NCBI RefSeq assembly: GCF_016597815.1
Contig: NZ_VCHA01000004.1
Coordinates: 310,001 to 374,000 of the forward strand
Length of the DNA stretch: 64,000 nt
Direction: 5' to 3'
Origin: Marinobacter sp. DY40_1A1
GTDB lineage: Bacteria; Pseudomonadota; Gammaproteobacteria; Pseudomonadales; Oleiphilaceae
The notes beneath the pieces were generated by a model. The model worked only from the letters and a program-made list of their open reading frames with translations, was not told the origin of the DNA and made no database searches. A program made the position numbers and the translations under genes. Below are positions 42,597 through 51,771 of the stretch, one piece after another (within the stretch, counting starts at the first letter, position 1; the number at the start of each line of letters is the position of its first letter).

Positions 42597-45352
42597 CGCC
42601 CCTGTTTACGAAGTAGGAACACAGACATCAGCGTAAGCACCGGAATAAACGCCGCCAGGATCAGGAAAGAATGCTGCAGATCAGCAAACGTAAGCCCCTT
42701 GGTAAACACACCACGGCTGATCTGCAAAAACCAGGTGGCGGGCCAGAACTGGCCGATAACCGCACCGGCACCCTCCAGTGATGACACCGGCTCTGTCATG
42801 CCGGAGAACTGAATGGTGGGCAGTATGGTAACGATGGCGGTGGCTGCCAGCGCGGCAACCTGGGTAGAGGCAAAGGCCGAGATAACCTGGCCCAGACCGG
42901 TGGTGGCCGTTACGAACAGCAGAGCGCCCAGGGTCAGGGTCAGCACGCCGCCTTTCACGGGCACATCAAACAGGAAGATCGCCAGCAACACCAGGCTGAC
43001 ATAGCTCAACATGCTGAACCCGATATAAGGCAGCTGTTTACCCAGCAGGAACTCCAGCCGGTTCACCGGTGTTACATACAAATTGGTGATCGAGCCCAGC
43101 TCCTTCTCCCGCACAATACCCAGGGCCATCAGGATGGCCGGTATGAACACCAGCAAAATCGGAATCACCGCCGGCACCATGGCGTCGAGGCTCCGGAAGT
43201 CCTGGTTATAGCGGTAACGGGATTCGATGGTTACCAGGCTCAGCGCTGGCACGGCGCCATAGGTGCGAAGCGCCAGATCTTTCAGATAGCTGAAGTGCAG
43301 CCCCTGGATGTATCCCTGAATGGTTTCGCCACGAAACGGCATGGCGCCATCTACCCACACGGCGATATCAGCGGGCCGGCCGCGCTTGAGATCCTTGCCG
43401 AAGCCCGGCGGTATGGCCAGCGCCAAACTGAGCTCGCCGGACTGCATTCGCCGTTCCAACTCTTCCACATTGGATAACGCGGGTTGCTCAATGAAATACC
43501 GGGAGCCGGACACAGCGGTTATGTAATCGCGGCTTTGGGGGCTCTGGTCCTGATCCAGAACCGCAAAAGGCAGATCTTCCACATCCAGCGTAATGCCGTA
43601 GCCCAGAATCATCATCAACAAGGCTGAACCGATGAACGCAAACGACATACGAATAGGGTCGCGCAGCAACTCGCGGGTTTCGCGCCGGGCGTATGCCAGC
43701 AACCTTTGCCAGCTGAAACGCCGGTGACGAGGCTGAGAGGCGCTGTCGGAGCCCAGTACCTTACCGTCGCCCTGACTTGTGGACGGATCGATGGCTGCCT
43801 CAAGCGTTTGCATAAAGGCGCCTTCCAGATTCTCTGCCCCGGCCTGCTCAATCAGTGCCGCAGGGGTATCGCAGGCCAGCACTTCGCCGGCGTGCATCAG
43901 AGAAATCCGGTCGCAACGCTCACCTTCATTCATGAAGTGTGTGGAAATAAAAATGGTGACACCGTCTTCGCGGGATAACCGCAGCAGCAGGCGCCAGAAA
44001 TTGTTGCGGGCAGCTGGATCCACCCCGGAAGTAGGCTCATCGAGAATTAACAGCTCCGGCGAGTGCACCACCGCCACCGCCAATGACAACCGCTGGCGAA
44101 CCCCCAGCGGCAGATCGCCGGCAAGCTCGTCCATCACATCGGCCAAATCAAACTCTTCAACCAGCTCATCTATCCTGGGCTGTATACGCTCCGGCGCTAT
44201 ATGGAACAACTTGGCGTGCAGCACCAGATTCTGACGCACCGTCAACTCACTGTAGAGAGAGAACGACTGGGACATGTAACCCACGCGCTGGCGAGTGCTC
44301 AGATCACGGGAGTCCAGAGGCGCACCAAACAGCGAGACCTCGCCCTCGGTTGGGGTTAGCAGGCCCGTCAGCATTTTCATGGTGGTGGTTTTGCCACAGC
44401 CGTTGGAACCCAGAAAACCGAATATTTCGCCCTTGGGAATGGTGAAGCTGACGTCTTTCACTGCGGTAAAGTCACCAAAGCGCAGGGTGAGGTTGTGGGC
44501 CTCTATGGCTGGGATGTCATCGGCTGAAACTACGGCCGGCGCTGCGGTTTTCGGGTTTGTGCCGGCGGTTTCCTGGCGGTCGTCCGGCAGCAAGGCAATA
44601 AAGGCCTCGTCGAGCGTGTCTGTGCCGGTTTTCTGCTTCAGTTCCTGGGGGGAACCGGTATCCAGTATCTCGGCCCCGTCCATGGCAACCAGCCAGTCGA
44701 AGCGCTCGGCCTCTTCCATATAGGCGGTGGCCACCAGCACGCTCATGATGGGTTGCTGGGCGCGGATAGAGTCGATCAGATCCCAGAATTGTTTACGGGC
44801 AAGCGGATCTACGCCGGTGGTGGGCTCATCCAGAATCAACAATTCCGGATTGTGGATCAGTGCGCAGCACAAGCCCAGCTTCTGTTTCATACCACCGGAA
44901 AGCTTGCCGGCGGGCCGGTCGCGGAACTCCAGCAGGCCGGTAGCCGAAAGCAGTCGGTCAATTTGGTTGGCGCGGTTTTTTCCTCGCAAACCGAACAAGT
45001 CGGCAAAAAAGCCGATATTCTCATCGATGGTCAGGGTGTGATAGAGGTTTCCGCCAAGGCCCTGAGGCATATAGGCAATGCGCGGTGCAGCTTCGCTACG
45101 AAAGCGCGAATCGGCCATATCGCCACCCAGAACCTGCAAGCGCCCTTGCTGTAACTGGCGAGCGCCGGCGACCAGGCCCATCAATGTCGACTTGCCCACG
45201 CCATCGGGACCAATCAGGCCCACCATGCAGCCAGCGGGAAGCTCCAGACTAACGTTTTGCAGGGCGGTGCGACTGCCGTAGTAGTGGCTTATCGATTCCA
45301 GCCGGGCAACCGGCTTTGTATCCAAGGCGCCGGCATTACGCTCATTAACCAT
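42593..45352 (-). CDS. rbbA: RbbA/YhiH-type ABC transporter: two ATPase domains fused to a permease
   Basis: At 919 residues it contains two ABC ATPase domains (about 15-235 and 290-510) followed by an ABC-2 permease region (about 550-915). Walker A motifs are GPDGVGKST and GSNGCGKTT; the first signature is LSGGMKQK, the second is the altered LPLGVRQRL; both Walker B motifs read LLILDEPT. E. coli RbbA was described as ribosome-associated, but this arrangement with an HlyD adaptor and a separate permease indicates a tripartite efflux system. It overlaps the HlyD gene upstream by eight bases. Confidence 0.9.
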   Translation of the reverse strand: MVNERNAGALDTKPVARLESISHYYGSRTALQNVSLELPAGCMVGLIGPDGVGKSTLMGLVAGARQLQQGRLQVLGGDMADSRFRSEAAPRIAYMPQGLGGNLYHTLTIDENIGFFADLFGLRGKNRANQIDRLLSATGLLEFRDRPAGKLSGGMKQKLGLCCALIHNPELLILDEPTTGVDPLARKQFWDLIDSIRAQQPIMSVLVATAYMEEAERFDWLVAMDGAEILDTGSPQELKQKTGTDTLDEAFIALLPDDRQETAGTNPKTAAPAVVSADDIPAIEAHNLTLRFGDFTAVKDVSFTIPKGEIFGFLGSNGCGKTTTMKMLTGLLTPTEGEVSLFGAPLDSRDLSTRQRVGYMSQSFSLYSELTVRQNLVLHAKLFHIAPERIQPRIDELVEEFDLADVMDELAGDLPLGVRQRLSLAVAVVHSPELLILDEPTSGVDPAARNNFWRLLLRLSREDGVTIFISTHFMNEGERCDRISLMHAGEVLACDTPAALIEQAGAENLEGAFMQTLEAAIDPSTSQGDGKVLGSDSASQPRHRRFSWQRLLAYARRETRELLRDPIRMSFAFIGSALLMMILGYGITLDVEDLPFAVLDQDQSPQSRDYITAVSGSRYFIEQPALSNVEELERRMQSGELSLALAIPPGFGKDLKRGRPADIAVWVDGAMPFRGETIQGYIQGLHFSYLKDLALRTYGAVPALSLVTIESRYRYNQDFRSLDAMVPAVIPILLVFIPAILMALGIVREKELGSITNLYVTPVNRLEFLLGKQLPYIGFSMLSYVSLVLLAIFLFDVPVKGGVLTLTLGALLFVTATTGLGQVISAFASTQVAALAATAIVTILPTIQFSGMTEPVSSLEGAGAVIGQFWPATWFLQISRGVFTKGLTFADLQHSFLILAAFIPVLTLMSVFLLRKQGR

Positions 45353-46343
45353 TGGGCAGGTTCACTTGCAGATGCTCCGGCCAGGGCTGGCTTTCATCCA
45401 CACGTACATAGGCATCCCCCGGCACACCGGTTTTAACCCGGTCGCGGTAGGCTTCAAGCAGCTCTGCATTAATCCGTATGCGCACCCGGAACATAAGCTT
45501 CTCGCGCTCGCTGCGGGTTTCAACTGCCTTGGGCGTGAACTGGGCTTCGGCCGCCACAAAACTCACCTCAGCCGGCACCACGTAATCGGGCAAAGCATCC
45601 AGAACGATACGAGCTTCGGAACCAACCCGAACCTTGCCGGCCTGGGCGGTGGGCAGGAAAATGGTGAGGTACACATCCGTGACGTCGATCACCGTTGCCA
45701 CTTTGCCTCCGGCCGCCAAAACCTCACCGGGTTCGGCCAGACGGTAGAGCACACGCCCGCCAATCGGGCTGATAAGGTGGCTGTCGTCAATGGTGGTTTG
45801 AACTTTACGAATACTGGCTCTCGCTGCTTCAATACCGGCAAGGGCAGAGGCTACCTGAACTCTTGATGCCTGTAGCGCAGCTTCACCGGTTTCAGCGGTG
45901 GTGCGGGCACGATCCAGCTGCTCGCGGGAGACATGGCCTTTGTCCACCAGTGCTTCCATCCGACTCAAGTCTGCACGCGCCAGGCGGAGTTCGCTTTCAC
46001 GTTGAACGACCATTGCCTGGGCCAGGTTTTGGGCTTCTATTGCCTGATTCAGATTGGCCTGAGCCGCTGCCATGGTTGCCTGCAATTCGTCGGTGTCCAT
46101 TTCGGCCACCGCGCTGCCGGCATCAATCAGGTCGCCCTCAGCCACAAAAAAGCTCTGCAAGCGGCCTGGAATACGGGTAGCAATGTCTACCTGAGTAGCT
46201 TCTATGCGGCCATTTCCGGAGGCAATGTGTTCTGGAAGCCGGCCGTTATCCGGCAAGAATTGCCAGGCGACTAAGGCAATCGCAGCAATCACAGCGAGAG
46301 TAATGAGAAGCTTCTGGCGAACTTTGGACTTTGAACCGGTCAT
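45345..46343 (-). CDS. HlyD-family periplasmic adaptor (YhiI-like)
   Basis: The 332-residue membrane fusion protein has an N-terminal membrane helix (LITLAVIAAIALVAWQFL), a lipoyl-like half (ATQVDIATRIPGRLQSFFV), a long coiled coil (about 95-170, AAAQANLNQAIEAQNLAQ...) and a second half with SPIGGRVLYRLAEPGEVL. It links the inner-membrane ABC pump to an outer-membrane channel, which is not encoded here. It is the first gene of the three-gene exporter operon, all overlapping. GGGA precedes the ATG by several bases. Confidence 0.9.
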   Translation of the reverse strand: MTGSKSKVRQKLLITLAVIAAIALVAWQFLPDNGRLPEHIASGNGRIEATQVDIATRIPGRLQSFFVAEGDLIDAGSAVAEMDTDELQATMAAAQANLNQAIEAQNLAQAMVVQRESELRLARADLSRMEALVDKGHVSREQLDRARTTAETGEAALQASRVQVASALAGIEAARASIRKVQTTIDDSHLISPIGGRVLYRLAEPGEVLAAGGKVATVIDVTDVYLTIFLPTAQAGKVRVGSEARIVLDALPDYVVPAEVSFVAAEAQFTPKAVETRSEREKLMFRVRIRINAELLEAYRDRVKTGVPGDAYVRVDESQPWPEHLQVNLPNG

Positions 46344-46453
46344 TGTTCTTCCCTGGTGCAGGCGTCAATTATTACAGTTAAAGTTAGGCTGCTAACATCA
46401 TAGCGAAAAATTCTTACGCCATAATGACGCGCATCAAAAAGCATAGGCTATGG

Positions 46454-48019
46454 TTACAACAAATGCTCAATCGGCAAAAACGAGAACACCGAAACCAGCA
46501 TCCGTTTGAATAGCCCAGTCCCGGGATCGCGGCTGTGCCGGATCTCTTCCCCGCCATTACGTTCTATCCACTGCAAATCACCCGACTCATCCAGCACTAC
46601 TTCATAAGCGGTAACCCGGGCTTGTTCTTCAAATTGGCTTTCCATCATCTGGGTCAGTTCCGGGCTTTCAATCACAAAGCCCAGCTCGGTGTTGATGTGA
46701 ACCGACCTGGGGTCAAAATTGAACGAACCTACAAACAATCGCTTGCCATCTACCGCAAAGGTTTTGGCGTGCAGGCTGGAAGAGGAGCTGCCCATCAGGT
46801 TATCTTGTAGCTTGCGCTCTACTGGCTCTTCTCCGGGCACTTTGCGTAACTCGAAGAGTTGTACGCCAGCTTCCAGCAGCGGTTTGCGGTACTTGGCATA
46901 GCCGGCATGCACCATGGCGACGTCGTTGGCTTCCAGGGAATTGGTGAGCACGCGCACATGAATGCCTTGTTGCTCCAGACTGCGAAATATCTCTACTCCA
47001 GCCTTGGTAGGTATGAAGTAAGGCGAAACCAGTGTTATCGAGTGCACGGGGTTACCCATGGCTTCGGCCAACTGCCGGCTCATAGACCCATTCTTTGGCT
47101 TTTTCCCCAGCACCTTGGCAGGATCATCGCTGACCATGGATACCGGTGCCCAGGTGTACTCCAGGTTGCCCGCCAACAGGTTTCTCAGAAACTCTGACTC
47201 AGCCACCGCACACACATACCTGTTTGCCTCGGAACTGTTGCTGCATTCTCTGGCTGTTTCAACAAACCCCGCCAAATCCGTATCTGTTGGCACAGGCAGA
47301 ATAGACGCGGCAGGGTAGGCAGAGGCACTTGACCAATACCGGTCAAAGTCATCAGAAAGCTCACTCACCACAGGTCCAATCGCCAATACATCAAGATCCG
47401 CAAACAATGCCCCCGTGCCAGCTCCGAAATATTCATCAGCAACATTGCGCCCGCCGATGATGGTGGCCTGATTATCGGCGGTAAATGATTTGTTGTGCAT
47501 GCGGTGATTCAGGCGCGAAAAGCTGGTCAGAAAGCCTATCCATTTGGGACTGCGCACCACGAACGGATTAAACAGGCGCACTTCTATATTCGGATGGGTA
47601 TCCAATGCGGCAAGCGTTTCATCAAGGCCAGAGATGCCATTGTCATCAAGCAAAAGACGCACGCGCACACCTCGCTCTGCGGCCCGGTAGAGCACGTCGA
47701 GCAACATGGTTCCGGTGATGTCGTATTGCCAGATGTAATACTGAACATCCAGGGTCGCTTCAGCGCCTTCCGCCAATAGCACTCGTGCAGCAAACGCGTC
47801 GTGGGCATTCTCGAGCATTACCACACCACTTTTGCCCGGGTGCGCCAGGGCCAGAGGAGCGATTGCGCGCCCCAGCCGGGTATCGGCAGTTTGATCACTG
47901 GGTACCGACCAACTTTCTGTACGATCCACCAAGGGTGGCAGGGCGCATCCGCTTATGGTCAGCAATATGGCAAGAAGGGACAAAAAGCCCGGATAATGCC
48001 GCCTGGGCCGGTTCAACAA
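46454..48019 (-). CDS. Phospholipase D-like lipoprotein (ClsC-type cardiolipin synthase family)
   Basis: The protein has two HKD catalytic motifs: HNKSFTADNQATIIGGRN and HAKTFAVDGKRLFVGSFN. It begins with a lipoprotein signal (LLAILLTISGC). Family members such as ClsC join phospholipids into cardiolipin, but relatives include nucleases and toxins, so the reaction is inferred. The start is uncertain: TTG 48017-48019 has AAGGAG eight bases upstream, whereas GTG at 48026-48028 would touch that signal. The gene is divergent from the rhodanese gene, and the FNR box lies between them. Confidence 0.85.
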   Translation of the reverse strand: MLNRPRRHYPGFLSLLAILLTISGCALPPLVDRTESWSVPSDQTADTRLGRAIAPLALAHPGKSGVVMLENAHDAFAARVLLAEGAEATLDVQYYIWQYDITGTMLLDVLYRAAERGVRVRLLLDDNGISGLDETLAALDTHPNIEVRLFNPFVVRSPKWIGFLTSFSRLNHRMHNKSFTADNQATIIGGRNVADEYFGAGTGALFADLDVLAIGPVVSELSDDFDRYWSSASAYPAASILPVPTDTDLAGFVETARECSNSSEANRYVCAVAESEFLRNLLAGNLEYTWAPVSMVSDDPAKVLGKKPKNGSMSRQLAEAMGNPVHSITLVSPYFIPTKAGVEIFRSLEQQGIHVRVLTNSLEANDVAMVHAGYAKYRKPLLEAGVQLFELRKVPGEEPVERKLQDNLMGSSSSSLHAKTFAVDGKRLFVGSFNFDPRSVHINTELGFVIESPELTQMMESQFEEQARVTAYEVVLDESGDLQWIERNGGEEIRHSRDPGTGLFKRMLVSVFSFLPIEHLL

Positions 48020-48075
48020 TGGATGCACTCCTTCTGAATTAGAGAGTTAAGTGTAGCAGCTCTCCTGCCACTATT

Positions 48076-48089
48076 TTGATCTCGATCAA
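48076..48089. promoter_or_regulatory. Perfect FNR/Anr box
   Basis: TTGAT-CTCG-ATCAA matches the FNR/Anr consensus TTGAT-N4-ATCAA at all ten positions. It is 101 bases before the rhodanese start, with a TATAAG at 48099-48104, and 57 bases before the divergent phospholipase-like start. It implies control by an oxygen-sensing CRP/FNR regulator, most plausibly of the rhodanese-cytochrome operon; spacing to a clear -10 does not give an obvious class II promoter. Confidence 0.75.
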
Positions 48090-48189
48090 ACCTGTGATTA
48101 TAAGCTTATTCCAACTCTTGAGACTTCCGCCCTGTCAGGGGTATGGTAAATGCTGCCCCTACTGTATTGCGACTTCAGGAGAAAACGCG

Positions 48190-48735
48190 ATGAGGCTGTT
48201 ATTAAGTGTACTTCTCATAACCTTCGGGCTGAGCTTTCATGCGTCAGCGGATGAAGCCCTCTCTCTTACTCCACAGGAAACCTACGACCTGGTTCAGACA
48301 CAGGGCGACCAGATGCTGTTCATTGATGTGCGGGATCCGGTTGAAATCATGTTTATCGGCTTCACCGATGTGGCAGACAAAAACATTCCCTTCATGCTGG
48401 CCGATCGAAGCAAGTTTCTTGCTGACAAAGGCCGGTTTGCCATGCATCCCAACCCGGACTTTACCGCCAGTGTTGAGCAGGCACTGAAGGATAAGGGGCT
48501 CAGCAAGGATGCCCTGATTGTCACCATGTGCCGATCCGGTTCAACCCGTGGCAAGCCCAGTGCCGATTTTCTGCTTGAGCGCGGTTTCACCAACGTGAAG
48601 TACATCGACCATGGTTTTCAGGGCAGCAGCTCAAAAGAAGGCAAAAAAGCCGGCATGAGAATTGTGAACGGTTGGCAGAACGATGGCTTGCCATGGTCCA
48701 TGACGCTTAATCCGGAAAAGATATACCAGCCCTGA
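48190..48735 (+). CDS. Exported rhodanese-like sulfurtransferase
   Basis: The 181-residue protein has a signal peptide (FGLSFHASA, cleavage near 20) and one rhodanese domain. The active-site loop is VTMCRSGSTRG with Cys114, where sulfane sulfur would be carried. An unusual insertion, FIGFTDVADKNIPFMLAD, precedes the loop. ATG 48190 has AGGAG eight bases upstream. Its position ahead of an octaheme cytochrome and cytochrome b, behind an FNR box, suggests periplasmic sulfur chemistry under low oxygen. Substrates are unknown. Confidence 0.88.
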   Translation: MRLLLSVLLITFGLSFHASADEALSLTPQETYDLVQTQGDQMLFIDVRDPVEIMFIGFTDVADKNIPFMLADRSKFLADKGRFAMHPNPDFTASVEQALKDKGLSKDALIVTMCRSGSTRGKPSADFLLERGFTNVKYIDHGFQGSSSKEGKKAGMRIVNGWQNDGLPWSMTLNPEKIYQP

Positions 48736-48796
48736 CACTAGCTATACTCACAGGGCACGGGCGATTCCTTAGACTGATAACAACATGGAGGACGTC

Positions 48797-50407
48797 ATGG
48801 CCAAGTTGATCATGGCTTACCCAGGTAAATACCTTGTGGTAAGCGCGTTGGCCGCCCTGCTGATGTTTGCAGGCACCCCCGGTTGGGCTGCGATTGAGCG
48901 CAGCCCTGCCACCGCCGATCACACCAAATTCAAATCCCTCAAAGGCCCGTTTGAAAACGCCAGCGAGGTAACTGAAGCCTGCCTGGAGTGCCACACCGAA
49001 GCGGCAGGGCAAATCAAGGAAACCACCCACTGGACCTGGCTTTATCAACATAAGGAAACCGGGCAAACCCTGGGTAAAAACAAGGTTATCAACAGCTTTT
49101 GCGGTATGGCTGTTACCAACGAGCCCCGGTGCACCTCCTGCCACGTAGGCTACGGCTGGAAGGATATGAATGAGCCGCCACCAGAGGCGGATTCTGCCGT
49201 GGACTGCCTGGTGTGCCACGACACCACCGGCGACTACTGGAAGTTCCCGACTCTCGCCGGCGACCCAACCTATATACCCAGAGAGTGGCCCAAAGGCAGC
49301 GGCAAGATGGTTCAGCCGCCAGACCTGCCCAACATCGCCCAGAACGTGGGCGCATCGGGCCGGGCTAACTGCGGTAGCTGCCACTTTTACGGTGGTGGAG
49401 GCGACGGTGTAAAACACGGCGACCTCGACTCCTCGCTAGTGTCACCTGACCGCTCTCTCGACGTACACATGTCACCAGATGGCGCCAACTTCAGTTGTTC
49501 CGACTGTCACTCAACCTGGGGCCACAGTGTTTCCGGAAGTCGCTATCAGGTAAACGCCAAAGATACCCTGGGTATTGATATCCCCGGCCACACCGATCTC
49601 AGCCGGGCGAGCTGCGAATCCTGCCATGGTCCGGCCCCCCATGAGAAAGAAAAACTGAACGATCACGTAAACAAAGTGGCATGCCAGACCTGCCACGTAC
49701 CCGCTTTTGCCCGGGGTGGTGTGCCAACCAAAATGTGGTGGGACTGGTCCACTGCCGGCAAGCTCGATGAAAACAGCAAACCCATTACCACCTACGATGA
49801 AGATGGCCATGTGAGCTATCTGAGCGAGAAGGGCGACTTCCGCCACGGCGAAAATGTAATGCCTTACTACGCCTGGTTTGATGGCACCGTTGAATACACC
49901 ATGGTAGATGAACAATTCGATATTGATAACCCGCCGCTGGAGATCAATCGGCTTGATGGTGAGCCAAACGACCCCGGCTCGCGCATCTGGCCGTTCAAGC
50001 TGATGCAGGGCAAACAGCCTTTTGATACCGAGTATAAAACCTTGTTGGCAACCCACGTATTTGGCGCTGATGACGCTTCACTATGGAGCAACTACGACTG
50101 GCCCAAGGCCCTGGAGTTTGCCAGCGAAAAATCCGGGTTGCCCTTTAGCGGTCACTTCGACTTTATTGAAACCCGAATGTACTGGCCCATAACCCACATG
50201 GTACCAACTGCAGATAAGGCTCTGCGCTGCAGCTCCTGCCATACCGCAGAAAGCCGCCTGGCAGGCATTGGTGGCATCTATATGCCGGGGCATAGCAGCA
50301 GCCCCTGGCTCGATAGAGTCGGCTGGCTAGTAGTGGCGTTGACCCTTGCCGGGGTTGTGATTCACGCCCTTGCCCGTGTGGTATTCAGCAGGAGGAAGCA
50401 ATCATGA
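48797..50407 (+). CDS. Octaheme c-type cytochrome, tetrathionate-reductase-like family (OTR)
   Basis: The 536-residue protein has a signal peptide (to about residue 31) and eight CXXCH heme motifs at 62, 112, 137, 192, 234, 273, 296 and 478 (positions of the first cysteine). This number and spacing fit the octaheme tetrathionate reductase-like family, whose members can reduce tetrathionate, nitrite or hydroxylamine in vitro; the in vivo substrate is inferred. A C-terminal membrane helix (about 509-530) anchors it. Start ATG 48797 is preferred over 48785 because GGAGG lies five bases before it. The stop overlaps the cytochrome b561 start as ATGA. Confidence 0.92.
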   Translation: MAKLIMAYPGKYLVVSALAALLMFAGTPGWAAIERSPATADHTKFKSLKGPFENASEVTEACLECHTEAAGQIKETTHWTWLYQHKETGQTLGKNKVINSFCGMAVTNEPRCTSCHVGYGWKDMNEPPPEADSAVDCLVCHDTTGDYWKFPTLAGDPTYIPREWPKGSGKMVQPPDLPNIAQNVGASGRANCGSCHFYGGGGDGVKHGDLDSSLVSPDRSLDVHMSPDGANFSCSDCHSTWGHSVSGSRYQVNAKDTLGIDIPGHTDLSRASCESCHGPAPHEKEKLNDHVNKVACQTCHVPAFARGGVPTKMWWDWSTAGKLDENSKPITTYDEDGHVSYLSEKGDFRHGENVMPYYAWFDGTVEYTMVDEQFDIDNPPLEINRLDGEPNDPGSRIWPFKLMQGKQPFDTEYKTLLATHVFGADDASLWSNYDWPKALEFASEKSGLPFSGHFDFIETRMYWPITHMVPTADKALRCSSCHTAESRLAGIGGIYMPGHSSSPWLDRVGWLVVALTLAGVVIHALARVVFSRRKQS

Positions 50408-51015
50408 GCCGGGTAATGATTTTCAAGCGCTTTGAACGCTTCTGGCACTGGTTTCAGGCTTTGCTGATTTTCAGCCTGCTGCTTACAGGCTTCGAGATCC
50501 ACGGCAGTTATTCGCTGTTGGGTTTCGGTGATGCCACGCGGTTGCACACCATCGCGGCCTGGTCACTGATTGTGCTTTGGTTGTTTGCCATCTTCTGGCA
50601 CATTACCACCGGTGAGTGGCGCCAGTATGTGCCCACCCGCGATGGCCTGTTTGCGGTGATGCACTACTATCTGATTGGTACTTTTACCGGTGCCAAACAC
50701 CCTTATCGCAAAACCAGTAAAGCCAAGCATAACCCGTTGCAACGGTTGGCCTACCTGTTCTTCAAATTGGTGATTTCACCCATCATCTGGGTCAGTGGTC
50801 TGTTGTATCTGTTTTACAACGATTGGCCTGCGGTAATTGCAGGCGCACTCAGCCTTGAAACTGTCGCACTGGTTCATACGGGTGCGGCCTTCGCCATGCT
50901 GGTGTTCATCATCGCCCACGTGTACATGACCACCATGGGGCATACCCTCACCAGCCACATCAAACCCATGGTGACTGGCTACGAGGATCTGGACGAGCCA
51001 GCAGAAAAGCACTGA
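50404..51015 (+). CDS. Cytochrome b561-type di-heme membrane subunit
   Basis: The 203-residue protein has four to five membrane helices and the histidine pattern of cytochrome b561/hydrogenase b-type subunits: RFWHWFQALL, RLHTIAAW, FWHITTG, VHTGAAF and IAHVYMTTMGH. It would pass electrons from the quinone pool to the adjacent octaheme cytochrome. It overlaps that gene by four bases (ATGA) and is followed by a terminator. Heme count is inferred from histidines. Confidence 0.9.
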   Translation: MSRVMIFKRFERFWHWFQALLIFSLLLTGFEIHGSYSLLGFGDATRLHTIAAWSLIVLWLFAIFWHITTGEWRQYVPTRDGLFAVMHYYLIGTFTGAKHPYRKTSKAKHNPLQRLAYLFFKLVISPIIWVSGLLYLFYNDWPAVIAGALSLETVALVHTGAAFAMLVFIIAHVYMTTMGHTLTSHIKPMVTGYEDLDEPAEKH

Positions 51016-51046
51016 TACGCTGGCCGTTCACTAACCAGACAGCCAC

Positions 51047-51086
51047 AAAAAAGCCGGCCCTTGAATTGAACAGAGCCGGCTTTTTT
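51047..51086. terminator. Bidirectional terminator between cytochrome b561 and the DsrE-like gene
   Basis: AAAAAAGCCGGC pairs with GCCGGCTTTTTT around a 16-base loop. A-run and T-run flank a GC stem on both sides, so it should work for both convergent transcripts. Confidence 0.85.
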
Positions 51087-51112
51087 ATGCCTTACCAAAC
51101 TGTGGAAAGGTC

Positions 51113-51553
51113 TTAGAAAGTAAAGGTACGCATCGCCGGGTTCAGCATCTGGCCTGCCATTTCCGGTGGCATAGCCACACCCACTCCGTCAATCAGGTCG
51201 TTCTTGGTATAGTCACTGTTAGGCAGGTACAGCGCGCAAACGTTGGCAACACCGCCTTGCTTCAGCAGGCCACGCAGCATCTGGCCAGGAGTGAGATCTT
51301 TCGGCTTTAATGCCGGTGCTTCGTAGCTTTTAAGGGCCAGATCGCCCGCCTTGTCACACAGCAGCACGTTCACCTTGGCACCCTGCTGCGCCATGGTGTT
51401 GGAAAGCACCATCGCCATACCCTGGGTTTGCAGGGATTCGCTTGAAAGAATCACCAGTACTTCATCAACCATTTTCTCATCTCCTGCCTGAGTGCTGATG
51501 GGTGCCACCGCAAAAACGGCCGCTGCAACTAATACTTTGAGTGATTTGATCAT
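51113..51553 (-). CDS. Exported DsrE-like protein
   Basis: The 146-residue protein has a signal peptide (AAVFAVAPISTQA, cleavage near 23) and a DsrE/F-like fold: VDEVLVILSSES, GMAMVLSNTMAQQGAKVNVLLCDKAG and a later GGVANVCALY. Cys66 and Cys106 are candidate persulfide sites. DsrE-type proteins relay sulfur; an exported version beside a rhodanese and an octaheme cytochrome fits a periplasmic sulfur theme. ATG 51551-51553 is supported by AGGAG nine bases upstream; a start ten codons earlier lacks this. It converges on the cytochrome operon. Confidence 0.82.
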   Translation of the reverse strand: MIKSLKVLVAAAVFAVAPISTQAGDEKMVDEVLVILSSESLQTQGMAMVLSNTMAQQGAKVNVLLCDKAGDLALKSYEAPALKPKDLTPGQMLRGLLKQGGVANVCALYLPNSDYTKNDLIDGVGVAMPPEMAGQMLNPAMRTFTF

Positions 51554-51623
51554 GATGGAGTGCTCCTTTATGGGTTTTATCATCGGTATTCACCCAGACT
51601 AGACCCACCCTGCATTTTGTTCA

Positions 51624-51636
51624 GTGACAAAGTCAC
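51624..51636. promoter_or_regulatory. Short inverted repeat, possible operator
   Basis: GTGAC-AAA-GTCAC lies in the 218-base gap between the divergent DsrE-like and GAF-GGDEF-EAL genes. It resembles a CRP-family half-site pair but with one base less spacing. The rest of the gap is A/T-rich, with no clear promoter found. Confidence 0.3.
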
Positions 51637-51771
51637 CTTCACTCGCACTATTACCCCCTACTGCTATTATCTTATATCAAGGTTTCACGCTCACCCGGTT
51701 CACCAAATGTCACAAAGTATCAAATCTCGATCTGTTAACATTTCATTCGCCGGCTTCTCCAAGGATCCTGA

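Noticed and set aside
44030..44140. Altered second ABC signature (LPLGVRQRL) in the RbbA-like protein as a defect
   Set aside because: Related YhiH-type proteins show a similar change as I recall, so it is a family trait rather than damage.
46422..46437. FNR-like site upstream of the HlyD-ABC operon
   Set aside because: Only one half (ATCAA) fits; the other half has two or more mismatches.
48785..48796. Upstream ATG of the octaheme cytochrome
   Set aside because: GGAGG lies inside this stretch, five bases before the second ATG at 48797, and nothing resembling a ribosome binding site precedes 48785.
51667..51680. FNR-like site upstream of the GAF-GGDEF-EAL gene
   Set aside because: Only the ATCAA half matches well; the other half (TTATC) fits poorly.
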